Assembly (NCBI GenBank): GCA_963792365.1
Contig: CAWBVW010000001.1
Location: forward strand, 496,001-560,000
Origin: JAOUGY01 sp963792365
Lineage (GTDB): Bacteria > Actinomycetota > Acidimicrobiia > Spongiisociales > ZC4RG35
Direction of reading: 5' to 3'
Length of the DNA stretch: 64,000 nt
This document shows positions 41,019 through 49,446 of the stretch, one piece after another. Under the pieces are notes generated by a model. It was not told the DNA's origin. It worked only from the letters and a program-made list of their open reading frames with translations, and searched no databases. Numbering within the stretch: position 1 is the first letter of the stretch; every line of letters starts with the position of its first letter. Made by a program: the position numbers and the translations under genes.

Positions 41019-41123
41019 GTGGACGCGCGCACCGCTCTCAAGATCGTCAGCTGGATTCTCGTGGCAATCGCCGTGATTGCCGTTTACGTCGCGTTCGGCG
41101 CTTCGGTCATGGCGCTCTTCTGA
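41019..41123 (+). CDS. 34-residue single-helix membrane protein
   Basis: GTG 41019 opens a 34-residue frame, MDARTALKIVSWILVAIAVI with the remainder AVYVAFGASVMALF, which is one hydrophobic helix with a short charged start. It lies 61 bases beyond the divergent malic enzyme start and 66 bases before the next gene. Short single-helix proteins of this type are common and rarely annotated. No ribosome-binding site is obvious (GGTCAC precedes). Confidence 0.4.
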   Translation: MDARTALKIVSWILVAIAVIAVYVAFGASVMALF

Positions 41124-41189
41124 GGTGTGGCACTGCGCGCAGGTTGGCCGGAGGCGAGTGGAACGAAAGCTGCCAGACTCCAGCCGTAC

Positions 41190-41483
41190 ATGACGACTGA
41201 CGAAGACACAGGGTTTCGGGTGTTGACCGGATGGCGCGTAGGTCATCCGCCAGACGAATCCACCACCAAATCCGGTTTGCTGGTCCCGGTCGGCACCAAA
41301 GACGGCAACGACGCCCTCACGCTCGTGGACGTCAAGACGGGCCAGCGTTTCTGGGCCGTTCCATCGGGAGCATGGCGGTTCATCTGGCCGCCGACCGGTC
41401 GCCCGGTGGTAGCGGTGCGAGAATCTCAGATCATCGCCGAGGAACAGCTCGACCTCGCCGGCGACGAAGGCCAATATCTCTGA
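41190..41483 (+). CDS. Hypothetical protein
   Basis: A 97-residue soluble protein starting MTTDEDTGFRVLTGWRVGHPP with DALTLVDVKTGQRFWAVPSG, and an acidic C-terminus. I recognise no family. The opposite strand is also open over this stretch, but the plus-strand frame has the more protein-like composition and follows the small membrane protein on the same strand. Coding is probable but not certain. Confidence 0.5.
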   Translation: MTTDEDTGFRVLTGWRVGHPPDESTTKSGLLVPVGTKDGNDALTLVDVKTGQRFWAVPSGAWRFIWPPTGRPVVAVRESQIIAEEQLDLAGDEGQYL

Positions 41484-41637
41484 GCTCCCGTCCAGCCGCC
41501 CACCCAGGGCGATCATCGGGTCCCGGGACGGATGAGCGCCGGGCCACAAGAGGACGGGCCTGCCCATACCGTGGACACCAGGTACCCTGAGCGGCAATGA
41601 CCCGACATCGTTGCCTGCGCGTGGATAGCGTTTCCGG

Positions 41638-42948
41638 GTGACCTACGAACATCAGGGCCGCGGCCGTCGCCGACTCACCGCCACCGTCACCGATCTCGAC
41701 GTGGTCCGTCAGAAGGCGTTCTTGGTCGGTGTGGCACTTCCCGACATGGATCTCAACGAGGCCGAGCGATCGCTCGACGAACTCGCCCTCCTCACCGACA
41801 CCGCCGGATCGGATCCGGTCGACATGGAGCTCGTGCGTCGTAAGACCCTCGACCCGGCGACCTTCATCGGTCGTGGCAAGAGTGAGGAGTTGGCGCGCCT
41901 CACGAAGGCTCTCGACATCGACGTCGTGGTTTTCGACAACGATCTCTCCCCGGCTCAGCAGAGGAACCTGCAGAAGCTGTTCGAAGTCGATGTGGTCGAC
42001 CGCGAAGCGCTCATCCTCGACATCTTCGCCCAGCACGCATCCTCGCGTGCCGGCGCGGTCCAGGTCGAACTCGCGCTCTACCGCTACAACCTTCCGCGGC
42101 TCCGCGGCAAAGGTGGCCAGATGTCCCAGCAGGGGTTCGGCGTGCTCGCACGCGGCCCAGGTGAAACGAAGCTGGAAACCGATCGGCGGCGAATACTCGG
42201 ACGAATCGCCAAACTCGAGAGGGAACTCAAGAGCCTCCGTAAGACGAGGGCCACTCAGCGCAAATCTCGTCGCCGCACCGAGGTCCCGCAGGTGGCGCTC
42301 GTCGGGTACACGAATGCCGGCAAGTCGACGCTGCTGAACCGGCTGACGACCGCCGACGTCCTCGCAGAGAACCGGCTGTTCTCGACACTCGACTCGACAG
42401 TGAGGAAGGCGCAGCTGCCCGACGGCCGGCTCATGCTGCTGTCAGACACTGTCGGGTTCGTGAGGCGGCTTCCGCACCACCTCGTGGAGGCATTTCGGTC
42501 GACGCTCGACGATGTCAAGGACTCCGATCTCCTGCTCCACCTGGTTGACGGCTCCGACCAGGATCCACTCGGTCAGATCGCCGCCGTCCGCGAAGTCCTG
42601 GCGGAGATCGAGGCAGACGCGGTGCCTGAGCTACTGGCCATCAACAAGATCGACGCGCTCGACGACTCGGACCGTCGACGGCTCGAGGCTGCCTTCCCCG
42701 ACGCCGTCTTGATCTCTGCAGCCACCGGTGCCGGCATCGAGAATCTGATGCAGCACCTGGGAGACCATCTCACGCAGAGCACCCAGACCGTGCACATCCT
42801 CGTTCCATACGAGCGGGGCGACGTGGTGGCCGCCGCTCACAGGCTGGGCGAGGTGGTGTCGGAAAAGCACGACGAGAGCGGAACCGTGCTCGACGTGCGG
42901 CTGCCGATCAGCGACGTAGCCCGCTTCGAGCCGTATCTCACACCGTAG
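41638..42948 (+). CDS. hflX: GTPase HflX
   Basis: Ribosome-associated GTPase that splits or rescues stalled ribosomes. The 436-residue protein has the HflX N-terminal domain (TFIGRGKSEELARLTKALDI, NDLSPAQQRNLQKLF, DREALILDIFAQHASSRAGA), a glycine-rich linker GKGGQMSQQGFG, then the G domain with G1 GYTNAGKST (223-231), G3 DTVGFVRRLP and G4 NKID. Starts with GTG 41638. A strong hairpin follows the stop. Confidence 0.94.
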   Translation: MTYEHQGRGRRRLTATVTDLDVVRQKAFLVGVALPDMDLNEAERSLDELALLTDTAGSDPVDMELVRRKTLDPATFIGRGKSEELARLTKALDIDVVVFDNDLSPAQQRNLQKLFEVDVVDREALILDIFAQHASSRAGAVQVELALYRYNLPRLRGKGGQMSQQGFGVLARGPGETKLETDRRRILGRIAKLERELKSLRKTRATQRKSRRRTEVPQVALVGYTNAGKSTLLNRLTTADVLAENRLFSTLDSTVRKAQLPDGRLMLLSDTVGFVRRLPHHLVEAFRSTLDDVKDSDLLLHLVDGSDQDPLGQIAAVREVLAEIEADAVPELLAINKIDALDDSDRRRLEAAFPDAVLISAATGAGIENLMQHLGDHLTQSTQTVHILVPYERGDVVAAAHRLGEVVSEKHDESGTVLDVRLPISDVARFEPYLTP

Positions 42949-42986
42949 AGCGCACTCACGGGACCTCGGTACGAGCGAAAAAAGCA

Positions 42987-43026
42987 GGGCGAGGGGAATC
43001 GATCGAATCCGAGATTCCCCTCGCCC
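42987..43026. terminator. Hairpin after hflX
   Basis: A 14-bp perfect stem (GGGCGAGGGGAATC at 42987-43000 and GATTCCCCTCGCCC at 43013-43026) with a 12-base loop begins 39 bases after the hflX stop. A run of six A lies just before it, giving a U-run for minus-strand transcription, so it may end transcripts in either direction. Confidence 0.65.
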
Positions 43027-43207
43027 ATTGTGCCCTGACCCCCAAGTCACCGTCCGGACTTTCGGTGCTCAATCAGAGCTTGGCCCCATCGCCGAGCGAC
43101 ACACCCCTGGCGCACAGACGGAAAGGACCGTAGGTCATGATATCGCATCTCACATTAGGTTCATAATGGAGTTTCGCAGCGCGACAATCCAGACCGGAGC
43201 AACCGAA

Positions 43208-43927
43208 ATGCCGGATAGAGAAAATCAACGCACTACACGCGATCGGTTGCTGGCGGCCGGCGTCGACCTCATGCTCGATCGGCCCGTGGGGACAGGGCTC
43301 GGCCATGTGAAGGCCACCGAAGTGTCGCGTCGAGCCGGGCTGTCCCACGGAGCCTTCTACCACCACTGGGCCAGCCAAGAGGACTATCAGGCCGAATTGC
43401 TCGAACACATCATGGACCTTGGACGACATCCCCAAGAGGCCTCCTCGTTCATCGAGCGGGTGGCGCACGTCGACACCCTCGATGCGGCAGAAGCGGTTCG
43501 TCGATCGAGCAATACCAGTTTCAGCGAGGCCGAGGTGCTGCCCTGGCGCTTGTGGGTGGCTCTCGTAGCTCGGAACGACCCTGAGATCGACCGCAAGCTG
43601 GAGCAGAGGTACCGAGCGATAGCCGACGCTTACGGTCCCGCAGTCGAGGAGGTCTTCGACCGGCTGGGACTCGTCACCCGACCGCCCTTCGACCTCGACC
43701 GTCTGACGACTCTGGTCGATGCGTTGTGGGAGGGCTTGGCTCTCAGGCACACCGTCGCACCCGAACTCATCGACTCCCAGGCGGCAACGGACCGAAAGGG
43801 CGAGACCTGGTCTCTCTATGCGATGGGCGTGGCTGTCATCCTGTTGGGTGCGATGGAACCCGTTGCCGGGCCACATGTCGATTTGCTGGCCGCCATCGAG
43901 GAGTTGGCGGTCAGCGCCCGGGGGTGA
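43208..43927 (+). CDS. TetR/AcrR family regulator
   Basis: A 239-residue regulator. The N-terminal helix-turn-helix is RDRLLAAGVDLMLDR to VKATEVSRRAGLSHGAFYHHW, followed by an all-helical ligand domain. I start at ATG 43208, with GGAG eight bases upstream; the frame is open further upstream but without family-like sequence. The gene ends 17 bases inside the convergent polyphosphate glucokinase gene. Ligand and targets unknown. Confidence 0.85.
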   Translation: MPDRENQRTTRDRLLAAGVDLMLDRPVGTGLGHVKATEVSRRAGLSHGAFYHHWASQEDYQAELLEHIMDLGRHPQEASSFIERVAHVDTLDAAEAVRRSSNTSFSEAEVLPWRLWVALVARNDPEIDRKLEQRYRAIADAYGPAVEEVFDRLGLVTRPPFDLDRLTTLVDALWEGLALRHTVAPELIDSQAATDRKGETWSLYAMGVAVILLGAMEPVAGPHVDLLAAIEELAVSARG

Positions 43928-44666
43928 CCCCGACCGCAGCCATGGCTGCCCCGACGATCCCAGCATCGTTGCGCAACTCGGCCGGTCGCACGGCCACGCC
44001 TACGTCGAGGAACTCGGCGAAGCGGCTCCATTTCCGAGAGATGCCGCCCCCGATCACGAACAAGTCCGGCGAGAAGAGCCGATTCAGGTGTTCGAGATAG
44101 GCACGAACCCGCAAGGCCCAATCCTCGTAACTCAGTCCCTCGTCTTCCTTCGCACGAGACGAAGCCCAATCTTCGACCGACTCGAAACCATCGAAGTGCA
44201 AATGACCGAGTTCGGTGTTCGGAACCAACGTGCCGTCGACGAACATGCCACTTCCGATCCCGGTTCCGAACGTGAGCACCAACACGACGCCGGCGATGCC
44301 CTTGCCGGCGCCAAATGACACTTCGGCGATCCCGGCTGCGTCGGCATCATTGACGACGGTGACCGAGAGCCCGGTCTTCTTGCTGAAGAGAGCCGCCGCA
44401 TCGGTGTCGATCCACGACTTGTCGACGTTCGCAGCACTCAAGGTGACGCCTCGGCGGACGATGGCCGGGAACGTACATCCGACGCGTCCCCGGTAGCCGA
44501 AGTGCTCCACCATGTCCCGCACAACGGCGGACACGGCTTTTGGTTTCGACGGTTGTGGCGTCGAGATCTTGAATCGATCGGACAGAACCTTGCCCGAAGA
44601 CGGATCGACGAGATTCCCTTTGATCCCCGAGCCGCCGATGTCGATTCCCAGAATGCCAGGCGCCAT
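43911..44666 (-). CDS. ppgK: Polyphosphate glucokinase
   Basis: ROK-fold kinase that phosphorylates glucose with polyphosphate (and often ATP). The 251-residue protein starts ILGIDIGGSGIKGNLVD (phosphate loop), then CTFPAIVRRGV, VVNDADAAGIAEVSFGAG, FGTGIGSGMFVDGTLVPNTELGH with the catalytic region, and FVIGGGISRKWSRF. The SRKWSRF finish and the lack of the zinc CxCGxxGC motif are typical of actinobacterial PpgK. It is divergent from 6-phosphogluconate dehydrogenase, so glucose-6-phosphate made here could enter the pentose phosphate pathway. Confidence 0.92.
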   Translation of the reverse strand: MAPGILGIDIGGSGIKGNLVDPSSGKVLSDRFKISTPQPSKPKAVSAVVRDMVEHFGYRGRVGCTFPAIVRRGVTLSAANVDKSWIDTDAAALFSKKTGLSVTVVNDADAAGIAEVSFGAGKGIAGVVLVLTFGTGIGSGMFVDGTLVPNTELGHLHFDGFESVEDWASSRAKEDEGLSYEDWALRVRAYLEHLNRLFSPDLFVIGGGISRKWSRFAEFLDVGVAVRPAELRNDAGIVGAAMAAVGVTPGR

Positions 44667-44731
44667 GGGCGCGCAGCATAGATACCCGAGGCATCGCCGT
44701 AAGCCGATCAACGGGCGGTAGCCTCATCGCC

Positions 44732-46171
44732 ATGGAACCAAAGGCCGACATCGGACTGATCGGGCTCGCCGTCATGGGACAGAACCTGGTTCTCAACATG
44801 GCCGACCACGGCTATACCGTGGCGGTATACAACCGCACCACGCAGGTGATGGAGGAGTTCATCGCCGAACGTGCGTCGAACGCCACCGTGATCGGAGCGG
44901 TCGGCCTCGAGGAACTCGTGGCATCACTTCGAACGCCCCGCATCGTGATGCTCATGGTGAGGGCAGGCGGCGCCGTCGACTCCGTGATAGACGCACTCGT
45001 ACCGCTTCTCGACGAAGGTGACATCATCGTCGACGGCGGAAACAGCCTGTACACCGACACGGCCAATCGCACGAGCCGTCTCGCAGAACTCGGCATTCAC
45101 TTTGTCGGCACTGGTGTGTCGGGAGGCGAGGAGGGAGCGCGGCACGGTCCCTCGATCATGCCGGGGGGTTCGGCGGCGGCCTGGCCCGTGGTCGGTGTCA
45201 TCCTTCAAGCCATCGCCGCCAAGGTCGAAGACGGAACTCCATGCTGTGATTGGGTGGGTCCAGGTGGTGCCGGACACTATGTGAAGATGGTGCACAACGG
45301 CATCGAGTACGGAGACATGCAGGTGATCGCCGAGGCGTATGCGCTGATGAAGGCCTCCAGCATGACCCACGGCGCGATGTCTCAGACCTTCCGGGCATGG
45401 GGCGAAGGCGTGCTCGATTCGTTCCTGATCGATATCACGGCCGACATCCTCGAGCATTGCGACGAGGACGGATCACCTCTCGTCGAGAGCATCCTCGACG
45501 CAGCCGGGCAGAAGGGCACGGGCAAGTGGACGGTGATTTCGTCGATGGAGCTGGGTCAGCCTGTGTCGTTGGTGGCCGAGGCCGTGTTCGCCCGAATCGT
45601 CTCGTCGTTCAAGGACCAGCGAGTGACCGCCTCTGGCGTTCTCACGGGACCTCGAGATCGGCCGATGGTGGACCTCGACGACCTTCGGGACGCCCTCTAT
45701 GCCTCCAAGATCGTGTCGTACGCACAGGGCTTCATGTTGCTGGATGCCGCCTCGGACGAACACGACTGGGATCTCGACCTCGGAAGGGTCGCATCCCTTT
45801 GGCGTGAGGGGTGCATCATCCGCGCCCGCTTCCTCGAAGACATCACCGCAGCCTATGACCGCGATCCGGACCTCGCCAACCTTCTGCTCGATGGCTACTT
45901 CGCCGCCGAGATCCAGCGCTGCGATGCGGGATGGCGGCGAGTGGTGAGTGCAGCCGTGACGAGCGGCGTACCCGCTCCGGCCTACTCGTCCGCACTGGCG
46001 TTCTACGACGCATACCGGTCCGAGACAGTCTCGGCCAACCTCATCCAGGCGCAGCGCGACTACTTCGGCGCCCACACCTACGAGCGTGTCGACAAGCCAC
46101 GTGGCGACTTCTTCCACACGAACTGGACAGGCCGGGGTGGCGACACGACGTCGGGGACGTATGAGGCCTGA
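44732..46171 (+). CDS. gnd: 6-phosphogluconate dehydrogenase, decarboxylating
   Basis: A 479-residue enzyme oxidising 6-phosphogluconate to ribulose-5-phosphate and CO2 with NADP. Motifs: IGLIGLAVMGQNLVLNMADHG (dinucleotide fold), VDGGNSLYTDTANR, FVGTGVSGGEEGARHGPSIM, then VGPGGAGHYVKMVHNGIEYGDMQ with the catalytic Lys and Asn, and the C-terminal QAQRDYFGAHTYER. Length and motifs are those of the long dimeric form. Divergent from ppgK. Confidence 0.95.
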   Translation: MEPKADIGLIGLAVMGQNLVLNMADHGYTVAVYNRTTQVMEEFIAERASNATVIGAVGLEELVASLRTPRIVMLMVRAGGAVDSVIDALVPLLDEGDIIVDGGNSLYTDTANRTSRLAELGIHFVGTGVSGGEEGARHGPSIMPGGSAAAWPVVGVILQAIAAKVEDGTPCCDWVGPGGAGHYVKMVHNGIEYGDMQVIAEAYALMKASSMTHGAMSQTFRAWGEGVLDSFLIDITADILEHCDEDGSPLVESILDAAGQKGTGKWTVISSMELGQPVSLVAEAVFARIVSSFKDQRVTASGVLTGPRDRPMVDLDDLRDALYASKIVSYAQGFMLLDAASDEHDWDLDLGRVASLWREGCIIRARFLEDITAAYDRDPDLANLLLDGYFAAEIQRCDAGWRRVVSAAVTSGVPAPAYSSALAFYDAYRSETVSANLIQAQRDYFGAHTYERVDKPRGDFFHTNWTGRGGDTTSGTYEA

Positions 46172-46261
46172 GAGTCTCCAGTGACCAGTGCACGAGCCTC
46201 GCAGAACGACGGGAGACCGGCGACCGGAGACCGTTGACGGTCGCACAGAGGAGCCCGTCCG

Positions 46262-47248
46262 CTATCGACGGGCCGCCTGGAGTATCTGCTCAATCACCTT
46301 CATGTTGGCCACACCGTCAGACGGTGGTGTCGGCACCGGATCACCGGCGAGCACGGCGGCGGCAAAGGCTTCCGATTCGGAGGTGTAGGGGTCCTCCGTT
46401 GGGAACTCGAACACCTCTTCGTTCGGTTCGACCGGCGGGCTTCCGCCTTGAAACAACCGCACCGTTGCCGGCCGGTCGCTCGGGATGTTGAACGGGATGT
46501 CGATTCGGATCCGACCCCGCTCGCCGAGGATCACCACGTACTGCTCGTCTTCGGCCAACGTCGAGACGGTGAAGGCGGCATGTCCGCTCTCGAACTCGAG
46601 CAGAGCCGAGGTGGTCACGTCGGTTCCGAAATCCGGATGCCGCTCGATGATCGCCTCGACCCTCGCGGGCTCGCTGTCGAACAGCATGCGGGCGACGTTG
46701 ATCGGATAGCAGCCGACGTCCATCAGCGCTCCCCCACCGGTGTCGGTCCGGTTGCGGATGTTCGAAGGATCATCGTTGTGGTAGCTGAACGCGCACTGCA
46801 TCGCCCGTACTCGCCCGATCCGACCCGATGTGACGAGATCCATCACCGCGAGCCATGAGGGATGTAGCCGGTACATGAACGCTTCCATGAAGGCCACCCC
46901 TTGGGACTCACAGACATCGACCATCTCCTGCGCATCGGCGGCGGTCAACGCCAGAGGTTTCTCGCAGAGAACGTGCTTCCCGGCCCGCGCCGCCTTGAGT
47001 GTCCACTCCTTGTGAAGATGGTTGGGGAGCGGGATGTAGACGGCGTCGATCTCGTCCGAAGCCAACAGGTCTTCGTAGGACCCGAACGACCGAGGAATGC
47101 TCAGCCGTGAAGCTGCCGCCTCCGCGGCGGCCAGGTTGCGGGAGGCGATCGCCGCGACCTCACAGTTGCCCGCCCGCTGAATCCCTGGGATGACCTTTTC
47201 GGTTCCGATGTTGGCGGTCGAGACGACCCCGAACCGAAGCGAGTTCAT
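46262..47248 (-). CDS. Gfo/Idh/MocA family oxidoreductase
   Basis: A 328-residue NAD(P)-dependent sugar oxidoreductase. LRFGVVSTANIGTEKVIPG is the nucleotide-binding start, VLCEKPLALTAADAQEM holds the catalytic Lys (EKP), and GGGALMDVGCYPINVARMLF carries the substrate residues. The sequence style (STANI, MEAFMYRLHP) resembles NADP-dependent D-xylose dehydrogenase and trans-dihydrodiol dehydrogenases. It overlaps the ABC ATPase stop by four bases and is the last gene of the sugar operon, so it probably oxidises the imported sugar. Confidence 0.88.
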   Translation of the reverse strand: MNSLRFGVVSTANIGTEKVIPGIQRAGNCEVAAIASRNLAAAEAAASRLSIPRSFGSYEDLLASDEIDAVYIPLPNHLHKEWTLKAARAGKHVLCEKPLALTAADAQEMVDVCESQGVAFMEAFMYRLHPSWLAVMDLVTSGRIGRVRAMQCAFSYHNDDPSNIRNRTDTGGGALMDVGCYPINVARMLFDSEPARVEAIIERHPDFGTDVTTSALLEFESGHAAFTVSTLAEDEQYVVILGERGRIRIDIPFNIPSDRPATVRLFQGGSPPVEPNEEVFEFPTEDPYTSESEAFAAAVLAGDPVPTPPSDGVANMKVIEQILQAARR

Positions 47249-48042
47249 CCGTGAAGCTCGGGCAGCTCGGCGGGATCGACCTCTCCGGGCAGCTTGCCGG
47301 CGATGATCATGGCCAGCACCTCGTCCATGGTCACGGCGGCCTTTTCGACCGTTCCGACGAGCTTGCCCTGCAGCATCACGCTGATCCGATCGGCAAGATC
47401 GAAGACATCGTGGATGTCGTGGCTGATGAGGAAGATGCCGAGCCCCTCCTTCTTCAGCTGCCGGATCAGCTCTCGCACCTGCTCGGTTTCCGCGGGGCCG
47501 AGTGCGGCGGTGGGCTCGTCCATGATGAGGATCCGAGCGTTGAAGTGCACTGCCCGTGCAATCGCGACCGATTGACGCTGCCCGCCCGACAGTGAAGCGA
47601 CCGGTGCCACGAAGTTCTCGAATCGCGGGTTGAGCCTCCCCATGAGCTTGCGGGTTGCATCTTCCATGGCCGTGTCATCGAGGGTTCCGACCTTCGTTCT
47701 GATCTCGCGACCGAGGAAGATGTTCGACGGGGCGTCGATGTTGTCCGCCAAGGCCAGCGTCTGATAGATGGTCTCGATCCCATACTGCCGTGCGTCTCGG
47801 GGGTTGTTGATCGTCACCGCCCGCCCATCGACGAACACCTGACCCGAGTCCGCCTTGTGGGCTCCGGACAGCGTCTTTATCAGAGTGGTCTTCCCTGCCC
47901 CGTTGCCGCCTACGAGGGCCACCACCTCACCGGGGAAGAGATCGATGGTCACCCCATCGACCGCGTGGACACCACCGAATGCGACCCGAATGTCGCGAAG
48001 CTCGACGAGCGGCGTGGTCGTGGGGGCTTCGGTCATCGTCAT
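47245..48042 (-). CDS. Sugar ABC transporter ATP-binding protein (XylG/FrcA type, single domain)
   Basis: A 265-residue ATPase: ELRDIRVAFGGVHAVDGVTI, Walker A GGNGAGKTT, Q-loop GIETIYQTLALADN, signature LSGGQRQSVAIARAV, Walker B ILIMDEPTAALG and switch His in ISHDIHDVFDLADR. The carbohydrate uptake-2 ATPases are commonly two fused domains; this single-domain form, as in FrcA, would act as a homodimer. Overlaps the permease stop by ATGA (48039-48042) and the oxidoreductase start. ATG 48042 is preceded by GGAGG. Confidence 0.9.
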   Translation of the reverse strand: MTMTEAPTTTPLVELRDIRVAFGGVHAVDGVTIDLFPGEVVALVGGNGAGKTTLIKTLSGAHKADSGQVFVDGRAVTINNPRDARQYGIETIYQTLALADNIDAPSNIFLGREIRTKVGTLDDTAMEDATRKLMGRLNPRFENFVAPVASLSGGQRQSVAIARAVHFNARILIMDEPTAALGPAETEQVRELIRQLKKEGLGIFLISHDIHDVFDLADRISVMLQGKLVGTVEKAAVTMDEVLAMIIAGKLPGEVDPAELPELHG

Positions 48043-49361
48043 GTAGTGACCCTCCTCCGGTAAGCGGTATCCAGGGCGACGGCAACCACGAGAACGATGC
48101 CGACAACGATGTCCTGGATGGGTGCATCGACCCCCATGAGCACCATGCCCGACTGCAGCGATTGGGCAACCAAGGCCCCGAGCACAGCACCCGGGATACT
48201 CCCGATGCCTCCGGCCAGAGACGTACCACCGATGACGGCAGCGGCGATGACATACAGCTCCGCGAGGGTGCCCAGGCCGCTGGTAGCGGCGTTCAAGCGG
48301 GCGACCTGCACGGCGGCGGCGATCGCTACGAGGATGCCCATCACGATGAAGGTCTTCACGATCGTCCAGCGGGTCTTGATCCCACCGAGTTCGGCAGCCT
48401 CCGGGTTTCCGCCGATGGCAAACACATAGCGTCCAAAGCGCAGGCGAGTGGCGACGAATGTCATGACCATTGCCACACCGATCATGATCAAAACGGGGTT
48501 GGCCAGCCCGAGCGGGATCTCGAGGCCTCCCTCTGGCCAGACGATCCCCTGCTCCTCGGCGTACGCACGAGCCAGGTTGACGGGCATCGGATAGCTGTTG
48601 ATGACGGCGACACCCACGAGTACGGCCGCAGAGCCGATGATGCCGACCGCAATGTCCGCCCACATGGGCCGGAGATGGAATCCGTACTTCAGCCGGCGCC
48701 GACGACCGGACGTCAGGAGTGCGACGATCCCGACACATGCCACGGCGCCTACGATCCATGTGGCGACGCCGCCGATCGTTCCACGCGACCCGCCGCCGAG
48801 CAACTGGAACGTCGAGTCCATCGGGGCGATCGTGCGACCGCTCGCCAGCCGCCACGCGACGCCGCGCCACACGAGCAGGCCACCGAGCGTCACGATGAAC
48901 GCAGGGACCCTCACGTAGGCGACGATCACGCCTTGCAGGCCTCCGATGGCTGCTCCCATGAGGATGCCCACGAGGAGCGAGATGATCCAGATCATCGGGC
49001 TTCCGCGCCCGAACCATTGGGGGAGGATCTCGGCCTGCAACAGTGCCATGGCCATCCCCACCGCACCCAGCATCGAGCCGACAGACAGATCGATGTTGCG
49101 CGACACGATGATGAGCACCATGCCGGTCGCCATGATCGCAACGGTTGCGGTCTGGACCGACAGGTTCCACAGGTTCCGTGCCGACAAGAAGGTTCCACCG
49201 GTGAGGATGTTGAAGCCGACCCAGATGATCAGGAGGGCAACCACCATCCCGAATATCCGTGGGTCGAGCTCGAAGGCCCTGAGGATCGATCCAATCGATC
49301 GGCCTCGACTCGGTTCGCTTTCCCCGACCCGCTCAGGAGCGGCCGTCGAGACATCGGTCAT
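48039..49361 (-). CDS. Sugar ABC transporter permease (XylH type)
   Basis: A 440-residue permease with about 11-12 transmembrane helices and the CUT2 signature regions ATGMVLIIVSRNIDLSVGSM, LQGVIVAYVRVPAFIVTLGG and FAIGGNPEAAELGGIKTR. Its large size and the insert between helices (about residues 190-260) fit XylH rather than the shorter RbsC. GGGAGG lies before ATG 49361. Works with the ATPase downstream and the binding protein upstream. Confidence 0.9.
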   Translation of the reverse strand: MTDVSTAAPERVGESEPSRGRSIGSILRAFELDPRIFGMVVALLIIWVGFNILTGGTFLSARNLWNLSVQTATVAIMATGMVLIIVSRNIDLSVGSMLGAVGMAMALLQAEILPQWFGRGSPMIWIISLLVGILMGAAIGGLQGVIVAYVRVPAFIVTLGGLLVWRGVAWRLASGRTIAPMDSTFQLLGGGSRGTIGGVATWIVGAVACVGIVALLTSGRRRRLKYGFHLRPMWADIAVGIIGSAAVLVGVAVINSYPMPVNLARAYAEEQGIVWPEGGLEIPLGLANPVLIMIGVAMVMTFVATRLRFGRYVFAIGGNPEAAELGGIKTRWTIVKTFIVMGILVAIAAAVQVARLNAATSGLGTLAELYVIAAAVIGGTSLAGGIGSIPGAVLGALVAQSLQSGMVLMGVDAPIQDIVVGIVLVVAVALDTAYRRRVTT

Positions 49362-49391
49362 CCTCACACCTCCCAAACCGGCTGCCATTGT

Positions 49392-49424
49392 GGCTGCGCC
49401 CACGGTAACCCCGTGGGCGCAGCC
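49392..49424 (-). terminator. Intra-operon stem-loop between binding protein and permease genes
   Basis: A 14-bp perfect stem (GGCTGCGCCCACGG at 49392-49405, CCGTGGGCGCAGCC at 49411-49424) with a 5-base loop lies in the gap after the binding protein gene. No U-run follows in the direction of transcription. Such hairpins raise the amount of binding protein over permease by partial termination or by protecting the upstream mRNA end. Confidence 0.65.
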
Positions 49425-49446
49425 CCTTTGGCTCAAGCGGGCAGAA

